From: an uncultured Lachnospiraceae bacterium
GTDB lineage: Bacteria; Bacillota; Clostridia; Lachnospirales; Lachnospiraceae
DNA: 6,028 bases
Direction: 5' to 3'
Assembly: GCA_947177465.1 (NCBI GenBank)
Contig: CAMWUP010000135.1
Coordinates: 1-6,028, forward strand
Part shown: positions 1 to 5,375 of the stretch, in pieces
How the letters are laid out: each line of letters starts with the position of its first letter
How positions within the stretch are numbered: the first letter of the stretch is position 1
Translations under genes and position numbers: made by a program
Notes under the pieces: generated by a model
What the model was told of the DNA's origin: nothing
Database searches by the model: none
The model's input: only the letters and a program-made list of their open reading frames with translations

Positions 1-32
1 TAAGGAGTCGCCGGCAGCGTCACCTGCGAATA

Positions 33-57
33 CGAGACAGTTTTTTTAGTTGTCTCG
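33..57 (+). repeat. Perfect 7-bp inverted repeat around an in-frame TAG
   Basis: CGAGACA (33-39) and TGTCTCG (51-57) are exact reverse complements, separated by an 11-base loop that contains seven T residues and the TAG at 47-49. The T run is inside the loop, not after the stem, so this is not a normal intrinsic terminator. Its role is unknown. It sits exactly where the low-complexity reading frame is interrupted. Confidence 0.6.
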
Positions 58-517
58 CGGAACACCGATCTCGACTCCGTTGCAAACGGGCGCGGGTAAC
101 AGCACAGGCAATAACAATGGTACAACGGGCGCAGGTGGCAGCACTAACAACAGCAATGGTACGACGGGTACAAATGGCACAGGAAATAACGGTGTAAACA
201 ATAATGGAACAAATGGCTCCACAAACGGCAGCAGCGTAAATGACGGAAACAGCACAAATGGTACTACGAATGGAAATACTACTAACGGTACCACAAATAA
301 CGGCAGCAATACAGGCAGCGGCGCGGACAACGCCATCGACGATGCCGGGGATGCGATAGGCGATGCCATCGACGACGCTGGCAATACCGCCGGAGATATT
401 ATCAATGATATCGGGGATGGCGTCAAGGATATCACCGATGACATGACCGGCAATGGCGCAGACAATAACAACACTACAAATGGCAGCTCTACAAGAGGCG
501 CTTCCGGAAGAAGATAG
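50..517 (+). CDS. Asn/Gly/Thr-rich low-complexity protein with C-terminal 11-residue repeats; probable lipoprotein, N-terminus missing or gene interrupted
   Basis: The frame is open from a TTG at 50 to a TAG at 515-517 (155 residues), but the TTG has no ribosome binding site and follows directly after an in-frame TAG (47-49), so it is unlikely to be the true start. Residues about 15-94 are almost only Asn, Gly, Thr and Ser. Residues 95-138 are an acidic Ala/Ile/Asp/Gly block in 11-residue repeats. The tail is short, ends in Arg-Arg, and has no LPXTG motif or membrane segment. The same frame upstream of the stop (from position 2) reads KESPAASPANT, a composition typical of the linker just after a lipobox. 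I infer an exported lipoprotein or surface protein whose signal sequence lies left of the window and whose frame may be broken here. Similar Asn/Gly/Thr-rich proteins of unknown function are common in Lachnospiraceae. No enzymatic domain is visible. Confidence 0.55.
   Translation: MSRGTPISTPLQTGAGNSTGNNNGTTGAGGSTNNSNGTTGTNGTGNNGVNNNGTNGSTNGSSVNDGNSTNGTTNGNTTNGTTNNGSNTGSGADNAIDDAGDAIGDAIDDAGNTAGDIINDIGDGVKDITDDMTGNGADNNNTTNGSSTRGASGRR
332..463 (+). repeat. Four tandem 33-base units encoding 11-residue repeats
   Basis: The encoded units are AIDDAGDAIGD, AIDDAGNTAGD, IINDIGDGVKD and the weaker ITDDMTGNGAD. The first two units share their first ten bases exactly and diverge mostly at later positions, so they look like old in-frame duplications. 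An 11-residue period is typical of amphipathic helices that lie on a surface or form right-handed coiled coils. Here hydrophobic Ile/Ala/Val positions alternate with Asp, although frequent Gly would weaken a helix. Confidence 0.75.
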
Positions 518-524
518 CTTTATC

Positions 525-570
525 AAAAAGAGGGCATTTCGCAGTCTGATTGCGAATACCCTCTTTTTTT
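525..570. terminator. Bidirectional intrinsic terminator between the convergent low-complexity gene and fbp
   Basis: AAAAAGAGGG (525-534) pairs with the CCCTCTTTTT that starts at 559. The stem continues through TTCGCA (538-543) and TGCGAA (551-556), with a small internal mismatch and a 7-base loop. Plus-strand transcripts end in seven T (564-570). Minus-strand transcripts end in five T, from the A run at 525-529. It begins 7 bases after the plus-strand stop codon and directly abuts the fbp stop codon (571-573), so it should serve both genes. Confidence 0.9.
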
Positions 571-2526
571 CTATATTCCTCTCTCCACAATGCTGCCCTC
601 TCTGTATGCTTTTAGCAGCTTTTCCAAATCGGCAATCGTTTCCTTGATATCCAGACCGATGTCGGTGTCCGCCACGCGCTTCCGCACCGGAAAGACTTCT
701 ACGTCAAGCGTATCGGAAAAAATATCGGATTCTTTGCGGATTGCCGCTTCTGCCGATTCAAAATATTCGTGGGATACCAGCCTCATCCCCCTGGAATTGC
801 ATACCAGTGTATAACCGGCAATGCCCGTCTTCTGATGAAATGCCTTGGAAAAACCGCCGTCTATAATTAGCAGCCTGCCGCCGCATTTTATAGGTGATTC
901 TCCGTTTTTCTGCTCCACCGGCACGTGCCCGTTCACAATATGGGCGCTGTCCGCGGGAAGTCCGAACTCCTCCAATATTTTTGTAATCACTTCTTCCCTG
1001 TCAAGAAGCGCATAATAACTGTTTTTCTTTTCCTCATGGGAACGGCTGTCTTCAATAAAATAACGCTCGAAGGTCGCCATTTTATCCCTTCCGTAAACGG
1101 GAGAACCGGGACCTGCCCAAATATACCAAATCATATCCTGTCCGTTGCGTTTTTCCTCACCTTCTGTCCCATAATACCCAATACGGGCATAATTTTCCAG
1201 AATATCATAGAGCGCCCTGCCACTGTAGCTCCTGCCGCCAACGTTAAGTCCCGCAAAGCTCCCGTCCTCCCTCAAGGGAACACAGCCATGGTAGAGCAGG
1301 TTAGAATTGTATACCTTATACAGACCGCCGTTGGAAAACAGAAAACGTACATGACGCTGCAGCTTTTCACTGTGCAGAAACGCCTGCCGCAGCCGCTCCA
1401 TCACCTTAAGCTCCTCCGCTGTAAGCCTGTACGGTTCTTCCCTGTCCACCGTAGGAAAATCCACATCCTTTAATGAATACAATATACCATCTATCTCCAC
1501 GGTTTTATTTTCATAATCAATTTTATGTAAGAGCAGCCGGTTCTCCATACCAAATTCCGGGTGGCGCAGAATAAGCTGTCCCTCCAGTTTAAACTGCAGA
1601 ATCGTTATCGCTTTGTGCATCTTCATATCAAGGCTCAAGTCCTTGGTATTGTAGTCGGTATTATATTTGATGGCGAAAGCACTGCAGTCCGCGTCCTGAT
1701 AAGTTTCCATAGCAAAGGTGGCAAGCGGAATCAGATTGATACCGTAACCGTCCTCCAGCGTATCCAGATTACCGTAGCGCGCCGCAATCCGGATGACCGT
1801 CGCAATGCACGCCAGATGCCCGCTCGCCGCGCCCATCCACACCACGTCATGATTGCCCCACTGCACATCTACCGAGTGGTATGTGCTTAAGGTATCCATA
1901 ATAATATGCGGGCCCGGACCCCTGTCATAAATATCGCCCAGAATATGCAGATGGTCAATGACAAGCCGCTGTATCAGATGACTTAACGCAGCGATAAACT
2001 GCGGTGCTCTTCCGATTCGTATAATGGTATGTATGATTTCATTGTAATAAGCTTCCTTGTCCTGTACCTCTTCCTTTTCCGTAATCAACTCTTCAATGAC
2101 GTAGGCAAAATCCTTCGGCAGTGCTTTCCTCACCTTGGAACGCGTATATTTGGATGCCACACGTTTGGTAATCTGCACCAGCCTGTGGAGCGTTATCTTA
2201 TACCAGTCCTCAATATTCTCCTCTTCCTCCAGCATAATATCCAGCTTTTCCTCTGGATAATAAATCAATGTCGCCAGCGATTTCTTGTCACGGCTGCTCA
2301 GGGTATTGCCAAATTCCTCGTCAATTTTTCTTCGCACGGAACCGGAGCCGTTTTTCAACACATGGTTAAACTGTTCGTATTCCCCGTGTATGTCCGTCAG
2401 GAAATGCTCCGTCCCCTTCGGCAGATTCAAAATCGCCTGCAGGTTGATAATTTCCGTTGCCGCCGACGCAATGGTCGGATACCGGTCCGCCAGACTCTTT
2501 AAATACTTTCTTTCCAGTTCTGTCAT
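571..2526 (-). CDS. fbp: Fructose-1,6-bisphosphatase, class III
   Basis: This enzyme removes the 1-phosphate from fructose 1,6-bisphosphate to give fructose 6-phosphate, the gluconeogenic counterpart of phosphofructokinase, in the cytoplasm. The 651-residue length fits the Firmicutes class III family (about 640-670), a metallophosphatase type unrelated to E. coli Fbp. Metal-binding motifs appear in order: DIHGE (residues 45-49), GDIYDRG (197-203), GNHD (224-227), YHGCVP (412-417), NGHVPVE (532-538) and IDGGFSKA (555-562). I chose the ATG at 2526 (MTELERKY) because GGGAGG lies 4 bases upstream. The open frame reaches a GTG at 2550, but the extra eight residues would cover the ribosome binding site. 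The gene looks monocistronic, with the dapB hairpin upstream and a terminator directly downstream. A CATAAT at 2562-2567 could be a -10 element, but I see no convincing -35. No broken motifs. Confidence 0.97.
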   Translation of the reverse strand: MTELERKYLKSLADRYPTIASAATEIINLQAILNLPKGTEHFLTDIHGEYEQFNHVLKNGSGSVRRKIDEEFGNTLSSRDKKSLATLIYYPEEKLDIMLEEEENIEDWYKITLHRLVQITKRVASKYTRSKVRKALPKDFAYVIEELITEKEEVQDKEAYYNEIIHTIIRIGRAPQFIAALSHLIQRLVIDHLHILGDIYDRGPGPHIIMDTLSTYHSVDVQWGNHDVVWMGAASGHLACIATVIRIAARYGNLDTLEDGYGINLIPLATFAMETYQDADCSAFAIKYNTDYNTKDLSLDMKMHKAITILQFKLEGQLILRHPEFGMENRLLLHKIDYENKTVEIDGILYSLKDVDFPTVDREEPYRLTAEELKVMERLRQAFLHSEKLQRHVRFLFSNGGLYKVYNSNLLYHGCVPLREDGSFAGLNVGGRSYSGRALYDILENYARIGYYGTEGEEKRNGQDMIWYIWAGPGSPVYGRDKMATFERYFIEDSRSHEEKKNSYYALLDREEVITKILEEFGLPADSAHIVNGHVPVEQKNGESPIKCGGRLLIIDGGFSKAFHQKTGIAGYTLVCNSRGMRLVSHEYFESAEAAIRKESDIFSDTLDVEVFPVRKRVADTDIGLDIKETIADLEKLLKAYREGSIVERGI

Positions 2527-2541
2527 ATTTCCTCCCATTCC

Positions 2542-2555
2542 GCCGCGCACGCGGC
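2542..2555 (-). other. GC-rich palindrome just upstream of the fbp ribosome binding site
   Basis: GCCGCG, a two-base spacer, and CGCGGC form a 14-base near-palindrome 5 bases upstream (minus strand) of the fbp GGGAGG (2531-2536). As RNA it could fold as a 5-bp stem with a 4-base loop; as DNA it could be a protein site. It stands out in an otherwise AT-rich leader. Function unknown. Confidence 0.45.
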
Positions 2556-2605
2556 ACCTTAATTATGCGGGACGCACAGCGTCACAAATTCTTTTTTACA
2601 CTTAA

Positions 2606-2647
2606 CAACCCCTGTTTCTCTCCGGAAACAGGGGTTGACTTTTTTTT
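2606..2647. terminator. Strong hairpin after dapB; operon terminator
   Basis: CAACCCCTGTTTC (2606-2618) and GAAACAGGGGTTG (2625-2637) are perfect complements, 13 bp with a 6-base loop. The stem begins 8 bases past the dapB stop codon, so it most likely ends the dapA-dapB transcript. The better T tract (2640-2647) is on the plus strand and overlaps the dapB stop codon. In the dapB direction the stem is followed only by a broken T tract (TTGTTAAG). It may therefore stop transcription in both directions or chiefly protect the mRNA 3' end. Confidence 0.85.
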
Positions 2648-3416
2648 AACAATTATTTGCGGCTTCAATCACGTCGCTCATATCATACATGCCCGCGGGC
2701 TTTCCCGCGAGGAATTTTGCCGCCTGTACCGCTCCCTTGGCAAATACTGCTTTGGAATAGGCAGTGTGGGAAAAGGTAATCACTTCATCCGCTCCCGCAA
2801 AGATAACGTCATGGTCGCCCACAATCGTACCACCGCGGACTGCAGATATGCCGATTTCCTTTTTACTGCGCTTCTGCCGTATCCCGCTTCTGTCATACAC
2901 ATACTCATACTCTCCGCCCAGCTCTTCATTGACGGAAGCTGCAAGCGCCAATGCCGTTCCGCTCGGCGCATCTATCTTCTGGTTGTGATGCTTTTCTACA
3001 ATCTCAATGTCAAAGCCCGCCGGCGCCAGCACAGCCGCCGCCTCCTTTAACATTTTTAAAAGCAGATTGATGCCTAACGACATATTGGCTGATTTTAAGA
3101 TTGCAACCTTTTCAGAAGTCTTCTGTAGAAGTGCGTTCTGCTCTTCGGACAAGCCCGTGGTACAGAACACGCAGGGAAGCCTCCTGCTCTCACAGTAGGC
3201 AAGCAGCTTTTCCGTACCCGCCGCTGAGCTGAAATCTATCAGCACGTCGGCATCCACATCACAGTCCTCAATATTTGCGTAAACCGGATACGCATTGTGT
3301 CCGTCGTCATAGATATCAATGCCGGCCACAATTTCTGCCTCCTCATCCGTCTCAACCAAACCGGAAATCACGCGGCCCATTTTTCCGTTACAGCCGCTCA
3401 TTATTATCTTGTACAT
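2646..3416 (-). CDS. dapB: 4-hydroxy-tetrahydrodipicolinate reductase
   Basis: DapB reduces the product of DapA, using NAD(P)H, to tetrahydrodipicolinate. This is the second committed step of the diaminopimelate/lysine pathway and supplies peptidoglycan and protein synthesis in the cytoplasm. The 256-residue protein is of normal length. It has the N-terminal dinucleotide-binding loop GCNGKMG (residues 8-14), the CTTGL segment (85-89), and SANMSLGIN (109-117). The family signature EKHHNQKIDAPSGTA (141-155) carries the catalytic His pair (143-144) and Lys147. RGG (194-196) is in the substrate-binding region, and a C-terminal segment completes the fold. The ATG at 3416 is preceded by GAGGT with a 4-base gap. 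It follows dapA by 13 bases and should share its promoter and lysine-responsive leader. Nothing is damaged or missing. Confidence 0.97.
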   Translation of the reverse strand: MYKIIMSGCNGKMGRVISGLVETDEEAEIVAGIDIYDDGHNAYPVYANIEDCDVDADVLIDFSSAAGTEKLLAYCESRRLPCVFCTTGLSEEQNALLQKTSEKVAILKSANMSLGINLLLKMLKEAAAVLAPAGFDIEIVEKHHNQKIDAPSGTALALAASVNEELGGEYEYVYDRSGIRQKRSKKEIGISAVRGGTIVGDHDVIFAGADEVITFSHTAYSKAVFAKGAVQAAKFLAGKPAGMYDMSDVIEAANNC

Positions 3417-3429
3417 AGCTACCTCACTT

Positions 3430-4314
3430 TTACAGTATCCCGAAATCCTTCATTGCCTTTTCCAGCTTCTTTACATTTGCTTCTTCCATCTCAGTAAGCG
3501 GAAGCCGCAGCCCGCCGGCTTCCATACCCATCAGGTTCAGCGCCTTCTTCACGGGAATCGGGTTCACCTCGCAGAATAGTGCATCACAGAGCTCCATCGC
3601 CTTAAGCTGCAGCTCCAGACTGCCCTTTACGTCTCCTGTAAAGTATTTTTCACAGATATCATGGGTCTGACGCGGCGCTACATTAGAGAGCACCGATATA
3701 ACACCAATACCGCCCAGTGAGAGAATCGGTACAATCTGGTCGTCGTTACCAGAATAGATATCCACCTTACCGTCTGCTTTTGCCGCCAGCTTTGCAATCT
3801 GGCTGATATTGCCGCTTGCCTCCTTGACTCCCACGATATTTTCTACCTCCGTGGCAAGCCTTACGATAGTATCCGGCAGAATGTTGCAGCCCGTCCGACT
3901 GGGTACATTATACAGGATAATCGGCAATTTCACTGCATCCGCCACCGTCTTAAAATGTGTATAAAGACCATTCTGCGTCGCTTTGTTGTAATAGGGGGAA
4001 ACCAAAAGCAGACCATCTACGCCGTATTTTTCAGCTTCCGTTGACAGATATACCGCCGTCTCCGTGCTGTTGGAGCCTGTGCCCGCAATCACGGGAACCC
4101 TGCCGGCAACCTTCTCTGTGCAGTACTTAATAACATCTAAATGTTCCTCATGGGACAGGGTAGACGCCTCTCCCGTCGTGCCGCATACAATAATGGCATC
4201 TGTGCCGTTCTCAATCTGAAATTCAATTAACGCAGCAAACTTATCATAATTTACCTCGCCGTTTGCTTTCATGGGCGTTACAATGGCAACACCCGCACCT
4301 TTAAAAATAGACAT
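3430..4314 (-). CDS. dapA: 4-hydroxy-tetrahydrodipicolinate synthase
   Basis: DapA condenses pyruvate with aspartate semialdehyde, the branch-point reaction that commits aspartate carbon to diaminopimelate and lysine. The 294-residue length is typical of this class I aldolase TIM barrel. Visible motifs are GTTGEASTL (45-53), which binds pyruvate and starts the proton relay; SPYYNK (106-111); LYNVPSRTG (134-142) with catalytic Tyr135 and substrate-binding Arg140; and GVKEASGN (162-169) with Schiff-base Lys164. SGND (188-191) and GGIGVISVLSNVAP (201-214) follow. I assign the start to the ATG at 4314, preceded by GAGGAGG (4321-4327) with a 6-base gap. The open frame runs 36 codons further upstream, but that extension translates the leader terminator and does not match the family. 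It is the first gene of the dapA-dapB operon, under riboswitch control. Confidence 0.97.
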   Translation of the reverse strand: MSIFKGAGVAIVTPMKANGEVNYDKFAALIEFQIENGTDAIIVCGTTGEASTLSHEEHLDVIKYCTEKVAGRVPVIAGTGSNSTETAVYLSTEAEKYGVDGLLLVSPYYNKATQNGLYTHFKTVADAVKLPIILYNVPSRTGCNILPDTIVRLATEVENIVGVKEASGNISQIAKLAAKADGKVDIYSGNDDQIVPILSLGGIGVISVLSNVAPRQTHDICEKYFTGDVKGSLELQLKAMELCDALFCEVNPIPVKKALNLMGMEAGGLRLPLTEMEEANVKKLEKAMKDFGIL

Positions 4315-4370
4315 CTCTTTCCTCCTCAAACCTTTAACCCACAGAGCGCCGCACGATTCCGCAAATCCCG

Positions 4371-4404
4371 AAAAGCAAAAACGACCCACATCACAATATG
4401 GGCC
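4371..4404 (-). terminator. Lysine-riboswitch-controlled intrinsic terminator in the dapA leader
   Basis: Read on the minus strand, GGCCCATAT (4404-4396), a TGTG loop and ATGTGGGTC (4391-4383) form a 9-bp stem with two G-U pairs. A T-rich tract follows directly (4371-4382; five T, then GC, then four T). It lies about 20 bases downstream of the aptamer P1 stem and 57 bases before the dapA ATG, the classical expression-platform position. I infer that lysine binding permits this hairpin. Without lysine, TGGG just before the aptamer's 3' CTATC (4434-4437) could pair with the CCCA of the terminator arm, although that alternative fold is not demonstrated. Confidence 0.9.
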
Positions 4405-4419
4405 GGCTTCTCCTGTTTC

Positions 4420-4595
4420 CATTCCGATAGCGCCCCATCTAACATTAGATGACAGTCATACAGTTATTTACTGTATGCCCAAGACTCGACTGCAGTTCAT
4501 CTCCTCTTTCGGCGTCCTCCCCTTTCATCCTCCCTCACCTGTGTCTGCCACATCAAAAGGACTACTATTGAAGCACGCAACCTCTATCTTTCTTT
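4420..4595 (-). ncRNA. Lysine riboswitch (L-box) aptamer upstream of dapA
   Basis: The minus-strand leader carries the conserved L-box core in order: GATAGAGG at the 5' side of P1, GTGAGGGA (4531-4538), ATGAAAGGGGA (4518-4528), GCCGAA (4508-4513), TTGGG, ACTGTCA (4450-4456) and GGGGCGCTATC ending at 4426. P1 is closed by GATAG (4584-4588) with CTATC (4426-4430). Two peripheral hairpins are perfect: an 8-bp stem with a 5-base loop at 4457-4477, and ATCTAA/TTAGAT at 4437-4450. Known family members bind L-lysine and turn off downstream biosynthesis or transport genes. Here a terminator follows, so control should be by premature transcription termination of dapA-dapB. The boundaries are approximate. 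Confidence 0.95.
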
Positions 4596-4600
4596 CTGTT

Positions 4601-4629
4601 ATGATAGCACCTATTCCCCCTTGTGTCAA
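4601..4629 (-). promoter_or_regulatory. Sigma-A-type promoter of the dapA-dapB operon
   Basis: On the minus strand, TTGACA (4629-4624) is a perfect -35 hexamer. It is separated by exactly 17 bases from TATCAT (4606-4601), which matches the TATAAT -10 consensus at five of six positions. The expected transcription start, near 4594, falls a few bases before P1 of the lysine riboswitch, so promoter and aptamer support each other. The hexamers lie about 80 bases downstream of the stop codon of the preceding membrane-protein gene. Confidence 0.92.
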
Positions 4630-4707
4630 TGTGATTTTCGCCCTTTTCCCTCTGCTTAACATGCAGTTTATATTCATTATCATGTTTACTGACTCTGATT
4701 CTATATA

Positions 4708-5265
4708 TTAAATGTCCTCCAATGATGAAGCTGTACTGCCGCTATTCTTTTTTCTCAACCTCTTCTCCATCCATTGGAACGTAAAGCCGCCCGGAAAAAC
4801 GCTGTTGACAAGCAATGCGACGATTACACCGACTGCCGTGTCCAAAATGCGGTTTATCGCATAGCTTACGTAGCTTTCTACCGGTATGTTGAAAAGCAGA
4901 ATACAAAGCATGACTCCGCCCGGCTGAACACCGCCTTTCCAAAAAATCTGACAAACAAAAATCAACAGGACTGTTCCAAGAAATACCAGCGGCACCAACA
5001 GCAGCGTATCTCTGCCATCAGGATAAAAAATCAGGTAGAAGCGGAAAAGCGCCATTCCTATAATGCCGCCGATAATCGTACCAAACAAGCGGTTTCCGCC
5101 ATGTTGTTTGGAGCTTTGTAAATCGCTTCCCATGCCGAAAATCGCACCAATACACGCAAAGGTAGGTGTCCTGTGTATCAGGTAGTACAGCAGGGCGCAC
5201 AATGTCGCCGCAAAAGCTGTTTTAATATTACGCATTCCTATTTTGGGAATATTGTCCTTTTTCAT
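4708..5265 (-). CDS. Short FUSC / aromatic acid exporter (ArAE_1-like) family membrane protein
   Basis: This 185-residue integral membrane protein looks like the membrane half of the ArAE_1/FUSC family, proposed exporters of aromatic acids or other organic anions. Hydrophobic segments lie near residues 14-31, 35-46, 59-80, 87-108, 112-127 and 138-157, followed by a basic cytoplasmic tail (MEKRLRKK). The family-like signatures are GNRLFGTIIGGIIG (57-70) and NRILDTAVGVIVALL (138-152). Longer relatives in Bacilli carry an extra C-terminal cytoplasmic domain, which is absent here. The ATG at 5265 has GAGGA 11 bases upstream, rather far; Met11 is a weaker alternative start. It lies just upstream of the dapA promoter with no clear terminator between, so some read-through into the lysine leader is possible. 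The substrate cannot be told from the sequence. Family assignment is from recognised motifs, not a search. Confidence 0.75.
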   Translation of the reverse strand: MKKDNIPKIGMRNIKTAFAATLCALLYYLIHRTPTFACIGAIFGMGSDLQSSKQHGGNRLFGTIIGGIIGMALFRFYLIFYPDGRDTLLLVPLVFLGTVLLIFVCQIFWKGGVQPGGVMLCILLFNIPVESYVSYAINRILDTAVGVIVALLVNSVFPGGFTFQWMEKRLRKKNSGSTASSLEDI

Positions 5266-5375
5266 TTCGTTTTTTATCCTCAGAGTTCTTGAATCTTTTT
5301 TAATTATCCGTAATAATAACTCTCTGTATTTTTCATTTTTACTCTACTTAGTTTCTCAGTAAAACCGGAATGAAT

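Noticed and set aside
22..40. Resemblance to the Tn5 mosaic end (14 of 19 bases, including the final GAGACAG)
   Set aside because: Five mismatches, no second end in the expected orientation, and no transposase sequence. It is most likely a chance match noticed because of the GAGACAG inverted repeat.
332..463. 33-base tandem units considered as a CRISPR array or integration repeat
   Set aside because: There are no spacers between the units, the units diverge at codon level, and they lie in an open reading frame, so they are protein-coding repeats.
46..474. Long open minus-strand frame opposite the low-complexity gene, rich in Pro, Leu, Val and Ser
   Set aside because: It is the mirror of Asn/Gly/Thr codon repeats, which rarely produce stops in any frame. 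It has no ribosome binding site and no recognisable domain, and it faces the convergent terminator from the wrong side.
925..1473. Plus-strand open frame opposite fbp
   Set aside because: It lies wholly within the well-supported fbp gene, has no family motif and no ribosome binding site, and is an antisense shadow, as are the other plus-strand frames over fbp, dapB and dapA.
4315..4422. 36-codon N-terminal extension of dapA
   Set aside because: It translates the riboswitch terminator and ribosome binding site. DapA family proteins begin at the MSIFKGAG segment, which has an ideal Shine-Dalgarno sequence.
4271..4711. Plus-strand 146-codon open frame across the dapA leader
   Set aside because: The region is explained by the lysine riboswitch, promoter and terminator on the other strand. 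The translation resembles no protein family.
5266..5375. Search for a promoter or terminator between the protease and the FUSC-like gene
   Set aside because: Only weak matches are present, such as TTTACT with TAAAAA at 16-base spacing, and no stable hairpin with a T tract. They are too poor to annotate in such AT-rich sequence.
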